Part shown: positions 51,501-64,000 of the stretch, in pieces
Layout: every line of letters begins with the position of its first letter
How positions within the stretch are numbered: position 1 is the stretch's first letter
Made by a program: the position numbers and the translations under genes
Assembly: GCA_024734555.1 (NCBI GenBank)
Contig: JANPWX010000029.1
Location: forward strand, 2,857,536-2,921,535
DNA from: Trochalopteron elliotii
Taxonomy: Eukaryota; Chordata; Aves; Passeriformes; Leiothrichidae
Direction: 5' to 3'
DNA: 64,000 nucleotides
The notes under the pieces: generated by a model
What the model saw: only the letters and a program-made list of their open reading frames with translations
Told to the model about the DNA's origin: nothing
Database searches by the model: none

Positions 51501-53000
51501 ATCTCCAGGTGGGGACTGACCATGGAGCCCCATTCAGCTGCCCCTGCTGGGACTCACTCACAGCAGCAGCAGATTCTGCAGATGTTCAGGAATGCTTCAT
51601 TTTGCTAAGCACCTCCAGGATGTTCTCAAAAGAAATTAATTCTGATTGGAATTAATGTCTAATTGTGAGCACACACTGAATTTGTCAGTATTCCTTGGCT
51701 GATACTAAGAATAAGGCAAATTTTAAGAAGCACCAAAAACTACTTACAAAGGCTCTGTTGATGCAAAATCATGGGCTGCACTTAGTAAGTTCACAAGGCT
51801 GCTACTGGTGTTAGCATTCTGCAGTTCAGGATTGCTTTGAGCAGCCAGTTACAGTATATTAACAGTATTGTTAATGTGCTCTCTCCAAGCCATGTGATTT
51901 GAAACTAGAACTATTTGAAACTAAGAGTGCTTTAAAAACACCAACATTGAGGAAAACAGACACCCAGCAGCATGGCTAAGGCTACCAAATAATTATCAAA
52001 TCATTAAATGGCAAATTAATCCCACTAATTTGGAGCCTCCTGATTTCTTGAGCTGCATATCAATGAAAAGATGTCACCCTTCAAGCAGCAAAGGAAAAAC
52101 CAGGAAATGTAAGGCAGTAGTTGCTCAGCTAACAGAGTAAAACAACTTATTTCCAACACAGACTTATACTTAATCTGCATGTGTGGCATTTCTTCTGGAA
52201 ATGTATAATCCTTTGCCACAAACTCCCTTAAATAGCTTTGTAATAAGATGACCTGATCACAGAAGTTGGCAATAGGACCCTCCTTAGAAGGGAGACGCCA
52301 CTAAAACCCAGCAGTAATTTTCACAGAAAACACCCTTTCTTCCCCAGTCGTGCCGACCTTCCTTAAGAGGGGAAACAAGACATCTGCACATCATCATTTC
52401 AAATAACCAATTTCACACAGGGGAAAGAGCAGCACTGAGGAGGAAGCCTTCTGGCTTTTCAACATGTTTTCCTTTGTTTTCTAGTCTCAAAATTATAGTA
52501 TAAAAATCTCTTATATTTTTAATTATTCTTCTTCACTAATTTAGACAGAAGATCCTCAGACTCTTCAAGTAAAATTAGTGTGTACTTTTATTAAAAAAAA
52601 AGGAAATACATTATTTACAAGCAGATCCCAAAAGAAGATCCAGAATGACTTCAGCTTGATAAATGGTGTAAATGTCATCCAGCTATCTGCAGCACAAGCC
52701 CCTGACCTAATGCACATCTTTCCCAAGCCAGAAGTGCACCCCAGAGACCAGCAAACACTTACTGTAATTATTTACTGTCTCCTGAAAAGACCTGCTGTGA
52801 TCTACACACAGTAAAACTACAATTATTGGATGTGGATAAAACCACAAAAACACCCTGTTACAAGCCCGTGCTCTTTTGTCATGGCAACACCGTAACTCAA
52901 ACTCCTGCAACAATTGAATTGTCAGGATCCTGCTTTAATGGGAAACGATAATGGAGCTCTGAGGCAGCAATCTGGGAGAGCTTTCTTTCTAGAAAGAGAA
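48561..53000. other. unique non-coding sequence
   Basis: No gene or repeat family recognised. The 49430-49620 part keeps several CpGs in otherwise CpG-poor DNA and is noted in findings. Frames at 48851-49201 (+), 49686-49988 (+), 50794-51087 (-) and 51118-51429 (+) are about 100 codons with no domain. Confidence 0.5.
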
Positions 53001-56000
53001 CAAACAGGGAAATAAAGAGGACACTAAGAAAATTTATGATCTGGTTGCTTTTCCAAGCACAGCTTCTAATGACACCCACAAGATGAAAGAGGCAGAATTC
53101 GACCAGGAGTTGTGGTTTGATGCTCTGAGCTGAGGATGGGGCTGGAGGGGAGGGTTTACAAGTGACACTTCTCAAAGGGCTTCCAGCAGCAAATCCTGGG
53201 CAAATCACAGCCATGTGCAACAAGCCCTGGCTACAATAAACATCTGAGCTACACAGGCACTCAGAGGAAAGCAGGCATTGGGAAAACCTGGCACACACTG
53301 CACTTGTCCAGTTCCAGGCAGGAGGCACTGGCTCACCCAGGCCAACACCTGCCTGCAGCACAGCAGAGTCCCACAGGGAAGGTGAGAACACCTTCATGTT
53401 TATGTCCAACCAGGGCAGCTTCTTAAGTAAAGCACTAACTAAACCTTTCCAGCTGCTCCTGGCAGGAATTATCCATGAAAAGTACTTACACAAAATCCAA
53501 TACACACACTGCACACACACTGATATCATAATGAAGTGGGCAAGTCAAGGAAAGAGATGGCAAATAGCAATTTCTAAAAATAAAACACTGCCCTACTGTG
53601 ATTTCATTGTCAATAAAGTTAATATCCCTGAGTCAAGTCTGTTTTACCAGTGACAGTCACTGGTGAGGGATCTCTCCCTGCTCTCATCTCACCCCACAAA
53701 CCTTTCATTATATTTTCTGTCCCTCCCCAGCTGAGAAGAGCAGTGACAGAGCAGCTCTGGGCACCAGTGTCCTGCCAGGGTGAGCCCAGCACAGAACCTC
53801 AGCTGTTCTGTGATTCTGCTAAAACTGAATATTGCCCCTTTCTAAGGCTACTCACTGAATTTGTGTGCTGCAAGTACTTACTCACTATTTTACCCATCTA
53901 TCAATCAACTTTCAAAATATTCCACTAGACAAGAAATAAGCATCCCACTGATCCAGCTCTGACAAATCTCACAGTGCTACAAATACTTACACCATGTTAA
54001 CAACAAGCAGCTCCTCACAGAATGGCTGTTCCTGGTACTGGGAGGAAATGGCATTTTATTAAAACAAATAACTTGTCTACACTGTCTCCATGCTGCTGAT
54101 TGTGCTACTTTAGCCTACTTCAGAAATAACTATAAGTGAGTGTGATGAAACATTGGGAGACCATGACTAGAAAAGTGAAACATGAAGATACTGGGCACGC
54201 TCTGCCATGGACCCAAATTGTCTCAGTTCAGGATCACAGGGCTCTGCTCCCACACTGACACACTCAGTTTTGGAATAAAATCTAGATTCTGATATTACTC
54301 AAAAAAAGTAAACAAATTCATTTCAAGTTTAATGGATGCTTCCACTATCCTGATATTTTGGTACCAGATTTCAGTATCTACATTTCCAGAGTCTGGTTTG
54401 CTCAGTCAAGTGACAACCAAGACAGTTCATTAAAAGTAAACAGACCCAACAAATGGTCCATGGCTATAAATTTGGTAGAGGCATTAATTCTCATTGCAAT
54501 ACTTGAGTTTAGAGCCCTTCTAAGAGGTTTTTTTCACACACACAAAGGAGCTTTACCATGACTACTTAGCAGCTAGCCTGACGTATAGAAGCTTCAACAA
54601 TGAAACAAATATATTCTTACATGACAGGGTGTTCGTGGGAAAACGAGCTTGTTTCCCCCTGCTGTTTTCAAAGATAAATAAGTATCTCATGGACCCCTAG
54701 TAGACTTGTTTTTTAGTGAAAAGCAGATGCACTGTAATCATTTTATACACCAGTTGTGCACACAAAGGAAACAGGATTCCAGCAGGCACAAATCTTTGCT
54801 TACAACCTTTGCAGATAAATTTCACAAGTTGTTTTGGCTATAAGAAAATAATTGCCTTAGAATCAAAACCTAGTTTTATAGCTGTTAAATTACATGTTTC
54901 ATTTTATTATACTTTTTTTGTGCATTTCATCACCTGTATTAAAAATACCTGTTCCTTTATGGATAGATATTAGTAAGTATCTGAAACTATTAAAAAAAAA
55001 GATCTTTCATATTTTTATTTTTCAATTCATTAAAAATGTCTTTTCTTTGATTCAGTTTTCTCATTAAAAGTGCCTGTATTTTGAGTTATTAGATAATTAT
55101 CCTAGACAAAACAGTTTAGAAGCTTTAAAACCTAGGCAGTGAAGGCAACAGAGCAATGAGAAACATTTCCACTAGAGAATCCAATCAGGGGCTCATTCAC
55201 CATCCGACTTAAACCTCTTATCTAAACCAAAGCAAACAAAATCCATGAGTCTCAAAGCCACTCCTTCTAGGAGAAAAGGCTCAAAGCCTTATGAGAAACT
55301 CATTTTGTGGGACGCCTCGCATTCCATTTAAGGTTTATTTCACTATATATATTCCTGCTTTTAATATCAACCAGATGTGACAACGAAGCCTAACCAGCCC
55401 TGTAAAAGATGCAAGGATATCCTGAAGCTCAGAATTCAGGAGAGGCTTGGAGAAAAAAGCCAAAGGTACCTGGAGTTGAAGTGAGGGTTGAGGACACAGC
55501 TATAATCTGAGAAGCATTGTAAATTCAATTTCAGTAGTTCTCAGAAAGTGGATTTCAGTGGAAATGCAGCGTGCATGACCTGGTGACACACACAGAATCC
55601 ATCAGGGACACCAGCACTGCTGTCCCAGGCCACGTGCACATGGAATAGCAGGAGAACCCCCAGGTTTGTCCTGCAGCTTTTCAAGCACATCATTGACAGG
55701 AAACCACATCCTACATTCTGACTGCCAGCATCAGCAGGGCTGGAGAGGTTCTGCTGATACCAATCTACAGAACCAAAGTTGGTTCCACCAGTAAAGTCCC
55801 AGGTTTCAGCCTTGCTGACAGAACACTGAGGAAAGCCCTCAGTTGCTTTTCAAGCCTTTAACTACTCTTAAAACATGAACAGGTCTTCCCTGAAACCCTC
55901 CAGCACACAAAATTCCCGCATGTTTAAGCAGCTCAGTCACTCCATCTCCACCAAATTTTATTCATGATAATAAATATGCTCAATTTTCACACTCTCATCA

Positions 56001-59000
56001 AGCTACTAAACTTAGAATGTCATCGTTTTATTAAACTTTATCTAAAAATAAAACCGAGCTCATACCTTCATGAACAAAGCCATGGACTAGTACATTCACT
56101 GCATGCCTGCTGGACAGGGTCAGCTTCAGGATCACAGAATTCATCTCTATTTCCTCCATGGCCAAGATTAGGAGCTCTTTGTTCCAATGAACAAACCCAA
56201 ATCTTATCATTTGGACATACTGCACCAAGATACTTAGTTTCTGAAAATTTTGCATTGTTTGAGCTGTAGCAAGCTTACACAATTGAAATACTTGACTTTC
56301 AGATTTTCTACTTTATGAGGATTATAATTATTAAGAAGAAAATAATGGAGTAACATCTGAGTAACTCAGAATCAAGAGTTGAAAAACACGGCAGCAGAAG
56401 TACTATGGTTATACTATGGAAAATTAAAATTAAGACCAGCGTTATCTACACTTTTTAATGTTCATTTAAATTCACTCCTCATAAATTCCACAGAATCCAC
56501 CTCGCCCCTGCATCAGCCTGTCTTACTGATTTTTGTTTCACTGCTTTTATGTCCTTTCATCACTTTCTCAGCTCTTTCTTCTGGAGAGGCTGGGTGAGAG
56601 CAGCTGCAGGGAGGAATGCAGGCACCACTGCCCCTCCACTGAGGCATCTGAGCCAGCTGAGAGCAGAGGGGCACTGCTGCATTCAGACAAGTCAGAACAG
56701 AAGCAAGAACAGTTCTGAATCTACCAGCAGTGGGACCAAGACAGTAACATGAAACAATAGAGAGCAACCATATCTACGTGTGAGTGTATTTTTACAAATT
56801 CCAGTAGGAAGCAAATTTTTCATTCTTACCCCATGACACAAAAACACGCAACCAAACTACACTTGGAACTGTAACAGTTCACTTGAGCTAAGATTTATTT
56901 GCTTATAATACACACTCTATTTATATAACACTTGTATCTTCAAAAGAAAAAGCCAGTTTCTTCTGACAAACAGTGTTAGAGTGATCTATCTAATGCAGTG
57001 CTCAACAGTAAGCAAGACTGAAATGTCAGTGAATAAAGACAAATGTTCCGACAGCACCCGTTGGGAGGCATTACAGAACACGGCATTCAGATTAATCATT
57101 CCACTCTATGTAACTTTATTACAATCTTTATATTCTAAAAGCAAAATTATTGCCCTTGCTGGTAAGGGCTATAATGTATCACGATTACAGGACCTACTGA
57201 AAAATGCACTCCGTGGTACTCAGCAGCCTCAGCTACTTTCACTTCAGTTCTTTGTGTGAGGCTCCTGAGGACAGATGCACACAAGGCATCAACACACACA
57301 GCATTCCACTGAAACCACAAATTACCTGAGAGTTCCTCCCATGATATCCAGGTAAAATGAGACCACTCACTGAGCAATTTTCAACACATTAAGCTGGAAT
57401 TTGTAGAGATCCAGGTAAACTCTGTAAAAGCTTTTCTCTCGAAAGCATCATCATATCCTTAGACAACCAACCCACGTAAAGCAACTCTTCAAACAAATAA
57501 ATCCAACTGGCACCTTCCAGAGACCAGATAAAGGTACCTGCAACTATGTCCCAGCTCACACTTTATACCCAAGCAGAGTTTCAAGATGCAAAATTCAAAA
57601 CCATGCAAAGAACATGAGGAAATACAACCAAATTGTTCAGCTCAAGCAAATCCATTCAGCAAATATATCCTAATGAATTCAAAAGTCATGACAAAGGTTG
57701 CAAAACAAGTCCAACAAAGACTTTTCCAAGCAGATTTTAAGACTAAAAGACAGCTATAGCTTATAATTTTAATTTTTTTTTCCAACTGCAGAATAATGGC
57801 ATTGACTTGTACAGTTTTTCATGAACAAGACTGGAGAACACCAAAAGTTACTTAGAGAATTTCTCCAAACTATCAATATCACTTGTTGCACAGCACTGTT
57901 CAGCCTGCCTCTTTCCAACATAAACCAAGGTCCTACTTTTTTAAAGTCATCTGATTCCAAAATTAATCTGCACTATCACCACGTGGTTTGTATCTCCACA
58001 GGAAGAAAAACTTACTGCACTGTCTAAATGGTTGGTTTGGTTGCACATTGATGTATTAAAACAATTATAAAAACTCCACATGAATGGAGAACTTTTTCAG
58101 CCACCCTGTAATAACTTCACAATTTCACTAACCAAATCACAAGTCTTAGTATCTGATCTTCCATAAACAAACTCAAGCATTAAAGGAACAGTTTAACCAA
58201 ATTTCAAAAAGCCAGTCTGGATCATGAGTTTAACTTTGGCAGGAACCAGAAAATTATTTAAAACAGTTTTTGACCACTCCTTTAAAACGGCAGATGACTC
58301 TTTTTTTCATAGTAACTACACAGGCACCTGCTCATCCATTTTATTTTTATACACTTTTTAAAAAATATATATTTTGTAAATCATCCAGTTATTGTTCTAA
58401 CACCACCCTCTCCCTCCTCCCAGCAAAACCAAATAATGCCAAGTTCATGATATCCTTCTCTTGCTGTTGAAATGGGCCTTGATGGCATCTAAACATTTTA
58501 TAACACAGTTCTTATATTTCAAGGAAAAAAACTCTTTATCTCTCCATAATTTCTCCTCTTCCTGCCTGACGAGGCAGCAGCCATAACTTTGCTGGTCTAT
58601 CTGGCAAAGCCTTGACTTACTTGAAAAGATAATTTTCCAAACCAAAGAATTTATTGCTGCCTCCATTATTTTCAAATAAGTCTATGCACTCTCTCTTTGT
58701 GGACATCCAGCCTGAACCAGAGAGGTGAACCTGACACTTTCCATGGTTTCTGTGGCTCCACAGAGAGAGTTCAAAATAAGTCACCTTGACGTCATCCTGG
58801 TGAATATATGAGGAACACAAAAATTTTGTGGTTTCTCTTCCCTCTGATATTTATGCTCTACCAAATTACAACTGCACACAAGCAAACATAACACATCCCC
58901 TAAAAAACCCTTACTTAGCTGGCAGTTTAATATCACAAAAATTAAACCTCTCGCCGCAGTCAAAACACAAGCATGTGAATCTGCACAATAAGGAACATAA

Positions 59001-59270
59001 AACAGAAACACACCACAATAAAATAAATCAGATTATACTTACAGCCTAGTTAACTTCTGTGTGTTCTGAAAAAGCAGCTCGGGAAGAACTTGCAATTTAT
59101 TCTTGTTCAGACGCCTAAACAGTTACAATCAGAATAAAAAAAAAATAGATTAGATTATCTTCCAGTTGAAGAAGTTTATTCCATTATGCATAAACACATG
59201 AAGCTCCCATTGCACTAAACCTCATGCTGTGAACTTGCCATTGGATGCCTTGTGCATTTTATTTCTACAG
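53001..59270. other. unique non-coding sequence
   Basis: Contains most of the longest open frame of the window (52897-53529, minus, 210 codons). Its translation starts in a Cys/Trp-rich segment, passes through a Pro/Ser patch and ends in a hydrophobic run, with no recognisable domain. I treat it as chance. The rest is AT-rich unique DNA with only short T or A runs (for example 54993-55001). Confidence 0.5.
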
Positions 59271-59315
59271 GAACCAAACTGTGTCATTTGTGGAGCACCT
59301 GCCCACATCCACAAG
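59271..59315 (+). other. weak exon-like segment, unidentified
   Basis: A pyrimidine-rich acceptor-like GCATTTTATTTCTACAG ends at 59270, and an AAG/GTGGGG donor-like border follows 59315. The 45 nt between are open and translate as EPNCVICGAPAHIHK in the frame of a longer 138-codon opening (59229-59645). The CxxC pair is suggestive of a zinc-binding turn but too short to mean anything, and no family is recognised. Splice-like borders this good occur often by chance in long non-coding DNA. Confidence 0.12.
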
Positions 59316-62300
59316 GTGGGGAGGCAAGGGAAGGCACCAGCAAGTTTTCATATGGATGAGTACACAAACAGAACTTTTAAATTTTCCTCTGGATGCCTAC
59401 GAGAGAATCACACACTCGGCTCACTCTGCTGCAGGAGCAGCTACTGGGAGGAATCTGGATTTTCATTCTCCTTCAAAAAATGTAGGCCCAGTAAATTCAG
59501 TAACTTGACCAACCAAGATTATTCCCAGATTAGCTATTACTTCTGTAGTATACACAATTTCCTTTTTAAACAAATTTTCTTGAAACTTCACTTGGAAAAC
59601 CTGAGCACTGTTGTAGAAAATATGAACATATGGGTAACCAGATGACTACATGGTGATTTGAAATAGAATATTAATGCTGAAGATTCTTCCAGGAACATTT
59701 TAGAGAACAGATTAGTGTTTATACATTAGTCCCTTTTACTCACTCACTCACTATATGAGTTTTACTCTGGTGACAACTTGCCAGTTTTTTAAAAAACAAC
59801 CATTCCAAGCTATTGCAGCCCTGTAACTATAAAAAGCATGAGCCTCCTCTCCATAAAACGTGTGACAGCCCTGCAAAATCTAAAAGCAGTTCTGCTTGTA
59901 AGACACAATCTTGTTCTTCAATTCTTCTTCAATGAAAACAGTCACCTGCTCTCACAGTGCTAATGAATGCTATTTGCATACTAAGTTGACCTGAGCTAAT
60001 TAAACAACCCCACTGCCTAAAGGGGAAGCTGAGTTGTTCTGTAAGTTCACATATGAGCCTGTCTTTGTGTCCCCTTTTCTCCCCACGCACCTTCCAGGTT
60101 AACTTTAACAGCAGATCTCTTTTTGCTGAAGTTTTGATCCCCAAAGACACCTGGAACTTTTATAAACCTTAGCACCCCATATCTGCTTTCTAGTCTTCTT
60201 GCACGCTGAGTCATCCCACTATCAGAATTCAAGAATTTTTGGAATTGAGAGGCCTTCCTGAGATCAAACCAACATTGGGGGTTTTCATATGGCAGAGTTT
60301 TCACATGGCCACCATATGAACACGTCCTGAGAGATAAAGGGGTGATGGAGGAGAGGGGAATTTTAACTCCTCTTTCTGACACCTAGAACAGATCAAAGGC
60401 TGTGTCTGTGAGCCCACAGAGCCTGAGTACTGTGCACAACACACACCACATGAGAACCAGGATTTGTATCTGCTGACGTTATTTCCCGCAGCTTTTACCA
60501 ACTACTCAATGACGTTTTTGAGAAAAATGAACAAAACAGCAAGTGAACCTTTAAAGAATATGAGAGATGCTAGTTTTGCATTTGAGAAAATACATGGGAA
60601 GATTTGGAACTGGATTCCCTTACACCCAACGTGACTTTGCACAATTTTATACCTAAGTAAACAATCTTATTTAATTCAAGGTTGATGGCAATGCGCTACT
60701 TAGCCCTCATCAAAGTCATTACCTTGGTCAATCATGTTTATCTTATAGAATAACAGGATGAAATATCACCAAAAAAAATTACTTATTCAGGGCTTAGCAC
60801 TCCTCATCCATCCTCCTTCACCAAGGCCACCACTAGTCATTGAGAAACGCTGAACAAAATCAATTTATTTATCATCCGAAATGCAAGAGTGCCAGTGAAA
60901 TGCATCTATTACACATGGTGTCAAATGTTTATTCCTGATTATCATTTCAGATCTCACAATGTACACATAATTACACACTGTCAACCCAAAGTCATCTGAC
61001 TCATCTCAAAGCAACATCCCAGGAGTATTTTTTAAGAATATGCTTCTCTCTACTCGCAAGGAATTTCATGAATGCTGAGCTTATGCTTATTGTTTTAAGC
61101 CAATGAAACTAATCAAAATCAGATTAAATTTCTAGAACAGGAGGTTTCACATCAAAAAGCAGACAAGAAAATATATGTAGTAACAAGAAATTGTATTTCC
61201 AGGTTAGCAAGCTTCAACCTGAGAAGTCAAACATTTACAACTTGCAGTGACACAACCCAGAGGGGGAAAAAACCTAACATCAAGGTTTTTTCTCTAATTT
61301 ACTATCAAATTAATCCAGAAAATTGAGTATCTTAAATTATTTCCTATTATTTGTATGGGCCAACACTCTCCCACCTGTGATAGCAAAAGGACTAAGTTCT
61401 CAGCTGCCCTTTTTAACTCTCTCAAGCATTTTAATATCTCAACCTGAAGTTCCCTCCATATTGATTTTCTTTCAAACATGCTATGAAGTAACATCCACAC
61501 AAGGATCCTTGCAAAGCTCACACTGTGAGCTGCTCTTCACTAGCAGTAAACATTTTGTATGGGTCTAAAGGTACTCAATATTTTTAATATCATATTGCTC
61601 TAAATGAAATTCTTTCTACACTGCAGCAGAAAGCAAACTGAATTTGTGTAGCAAGGCCAAGAGCTCAATGAAATTCTGCCACTGCTTTAACTTAGGTAAA
61701 CTTGATTTTCAAACTCCCCCAGCACTACTGTAACTGCTCCTGCAGAGATTTCATCCTCCAGAAGTTCAGGTGAGCTTTATTTCTGCCACAAACCAGAGCC
61801 TGCAGCTCTCTAAGGTCAGGTTATGTTACTTATTGATAAGGAAGCAAATTAATGTAATACCACACACTTGGAGACAAGTGTCTATCCATGTCTTCTTTCA
61901 AGCTATGGGACTTCCCAAACCTTCCACCACTTCCTAAGATTTATTTCAAGTTTAAACTTCTGCCAAAAGTCATTTTATTCCTAGTTGGATTCTCAGGGGA
62001 ACTGAGGGAATGAACAGGGGGTTATTTCTGTTGAACATCACCTCCTGTATTATAAATTCTACTGCAATACTTACTGAAATACAAGACTAGATCACCTCAT
62101 AGAAACTTAAGACATATTTGATGTAGGATACATTTAACATGCTCATATTTATTATGTGCCAGAAAGCCACCAATAGACTAGGAAAAAAATCCCAATTACA
62201 CCTCTTATTTCTCTTCCTGGGCTTGAGAGAGAGGCCATTAAGAAAGTCCTCAATACAACAGTATCAAAGTACCAGACAGGATGTTTTTAAATTCCAAAAA

Positions 62301-64000
62301 AAAGAGCCAGAGACGTGTTTGAAGATTATTTAATGAAAAGACCAAATGTTCTGATGGGTCATTTATAAGCACTGTTTCCTCTGGTTTGACAAAGAAGTGC
62401 CAAACACGGATGAAATGCAGTGGAAGAGTTCCTGACACATCATTTGACAAGAACTGAAGTTTATCCTCACCTATCAATATCAGTTCTAGGACAGAGAGGG
62501 AAACTCCCAGTGCAGGGTGAAGCAAACATGAGGAATGCCAGCACAGGGATGGGGCTGTGCTCAGGAGAGGTGCCAGGCACAGGCTGGGCACACCACGGGA
62601 TCTGCTGGGCTGCAGCCCCTTCCCACACCAAATTATCCTATGAGAGGAACAGAAATGCCCCCTGCTTTCCTAGACCTATTACCATCCCATCACTGCATAA
62701 ATCTCAGTCCTGTCAGCTGTCCCATTTTAATTACAGCAGTACTTTTGATTTTGTAACAAGTATCTCAGAAATGGTGAAGCCACATAACAGTGAAATAAAA
62801 GTAGACTGCAAAAAGTTCATAAACAAAACAAGCCAGAATCTTGTAAAATGGTTCTGTGGACATTGTTCCTGGGACTGTACTTTATTAACAAATAGTCCTG
62901 ATTTTAAGTTAGTGACTTAAAATAGAAATAACATCAGGATATACCTGGAAAAGAATTTAAATCCAAGCCAGTTTTGCAGCTGTAACTGGCTACACCACGG
63001 AGGAATGACAGGTCAGCTCTGCGAATCTGAACAGTAGACTTCAATTTAAAGGAAAAATACCATTATCAAACCAAACTCCTGGGACTGCTCAGACTAGGAA
63101 TACCACCTGGGATGCAGCACTAAAAGAATCCCTTGGAATTGGGCTGTTCCCTGAGGCTGGGAGCACAGCAGCCCTGCAGCCAGGACGTGTGTGCACACAC
63201 AGCACCCTCCAGCAGCCAGGTACACCCAGGGGCAGGGAGCAGGCTGGGGCACAGAGCCAGGCAAGATCTGGTGCACATTATTTGACCTGGGACTGCTGGA
63301 TGGGAATGCAGCTGCTCAGACTCCAGTGTATTCCAAACTGGATGCTTTACAGCTAATAAGACCTGCAAAATATTCCGGGAATTCGGAGCACCGGGCAGAA
63401 TGATGCATAATCATCTAATGCCACGGAACAGATTAGCCCCAGTGCTGGATCAGAGGCAGCTCTGGATGTGCACAGCATGGAGCCCAGACTAATAAAGCCT
63501 CCTGGAAGCTGAAGAACTGTGCAGAGAGGCTCTCCAGGAGTCATATCAGCTCTGGCAATACCTGCATTGAGTCAAATTTATTAACTCTGATTAGACACAT
63601 GCTGGCTGTGCAGTCAGGAATCTCCACACCCTGCAGCTCCCTCCATCTTCCAGACTCCTTTAACCACTGCTATGCACAGGAAATACAACTTGGCATATGC
63701 TGTTTTGTTAGTCTGCTCCTCATGTCCCCAAAAGTGACCCAAAAGAGCTGACCAGGCACCAAGTGCACACAAAGTCCTCCATGTGGAAGCCAAGGGTCTC
63801 CAGGAGTCCATCCATCCCCTCCAAGGCTGGCATGGAGACCACCACACCAGGACACTGCTCTCTCACAAGGCTCAGACTGACCCTGGTTCTGCTGGAAGAT
63901 GTTTAGGGAGCTGTAAAGGATAAAAGCTATGAGCCCATACTTCTGTCTGCAGGAATTCAGTGCAAAAGTCACATATTGCTACTTCTGAAATTATTATATA
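59316..64000. other. unique non-coding sequence
   Basis: No recognisable gene, LTR or CR1. A frame at 62420-62920 (+, 166 codons) and its minus-strand counterpart at 62250-62591 are both open over the same GC-richer patch, which argues for composition rather than coding. The final 63.1-63.9 kb is GC-elevated with short overlapping frames on both strands and no CpG island. Confidence 0.5.

Noticed and set aside
52863..52912. Possible minus-strand exon with three CpGs (EFELRCCHDKRARACNR)
   Set aside because: The upstream sequence lacks a pyrimidine tract and the downstream border is a poor donor, so no splice structure supports it.
52897..53529. Longest open frame (210 codons, minus strand)
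   Set aside because: Its composition shifts abruptly along its length, no domain is recognisable, and overlapping plus-strand frames exist. A frame of this length is expected by chance in 64 kb of DNA searched in six frames.
62250..62920. Overlapping frames of 113 (minus) and 166 (plus) codons
   Set aside because: Both strands are open over the same GC-richer patch, which points to base composition. Neither product is recognised.
1..64000. CRISPR arrays, tRNA/rRNA genes, operons or bacterial mobile elements
   Set aside because: I looked for spaced direct repeats, tRNA-like ends and tightly packed long frames and found none. The CR1 and LTR content shows a vertebrate genome.

Overview
This looks like a non-coding window from a bird nuclear genome. 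The evidence is the repeat content. There are four truncated CR1 LINE fragments, one of them a clear 3' tail of about 380 bases ending in the CR1 terminal octamer-type repeat (ATTCTGTGATTC). There are also two diverged copies of one compact endogenous-retrovirus LTR, long AT-rich unique tracts with few CpGs, and a low overall repeat load. A neoavian or passerine species is plausible, but I cannot name a species or chromosome from sequence alone. There are no prokaryotic signals: no operons, ribosome-binding sites or tRNA/rRNA genes.

I could not identify any protein-coding gene. All open reading frames are short (longest 210 codons), overlap one another on both strands, and match no family I recognise. 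The window is therefore best read as intergenic sequence or the inside of one or more large introns. The best coding-like piece is a possible 122-nt minus-strand exon at 19864-19985, with acceptor- and donor-like borders. Weaker exon-like pieces lie at 59271-59315 (+) and 41256-41291 (-).

Layout: 1-3.4 kb is unique AT-rich sequence with an A-rich tract at 1.86 kb. At 3.40-3.70 kb there is a GC-rich 39-bp minisatellite. A solo-LTR-like element lies at 6.23-6.67 kb (+). Two CR1 scraps lie at 11.09-11.65 kb (+). Unique sequence follows to 24.3 kb. A 27-bp minisatellite and an AT-rich simple-repeat block sit together at 24.34-24.73 kb. A (CAAA)n tract is at 25.3 kb and a 31-nt poly-A at 27.7 kb. 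The best CR1 copy is at 28.59-28.97 kb (+). Unique sequence follows to 40.3 kb, where the second copy of the LTR lies in the opposite orientation (40.33-40.79 kb, -). A CR1 scrap is at 46.28 kb (-), and possible old LTR remnants are at 47.95-48.56 kb (-). The rest, to 64 kb, is unique sequence with no recognisable feature.

Nothing here supports a novel gene system. The most checkable observations are the inverted pair of related LTRs, each with its TATA-like box and poly-A signal, the frame-preserving minisatellite that is open on both strands, and the candidate exon at 19.9 kb.
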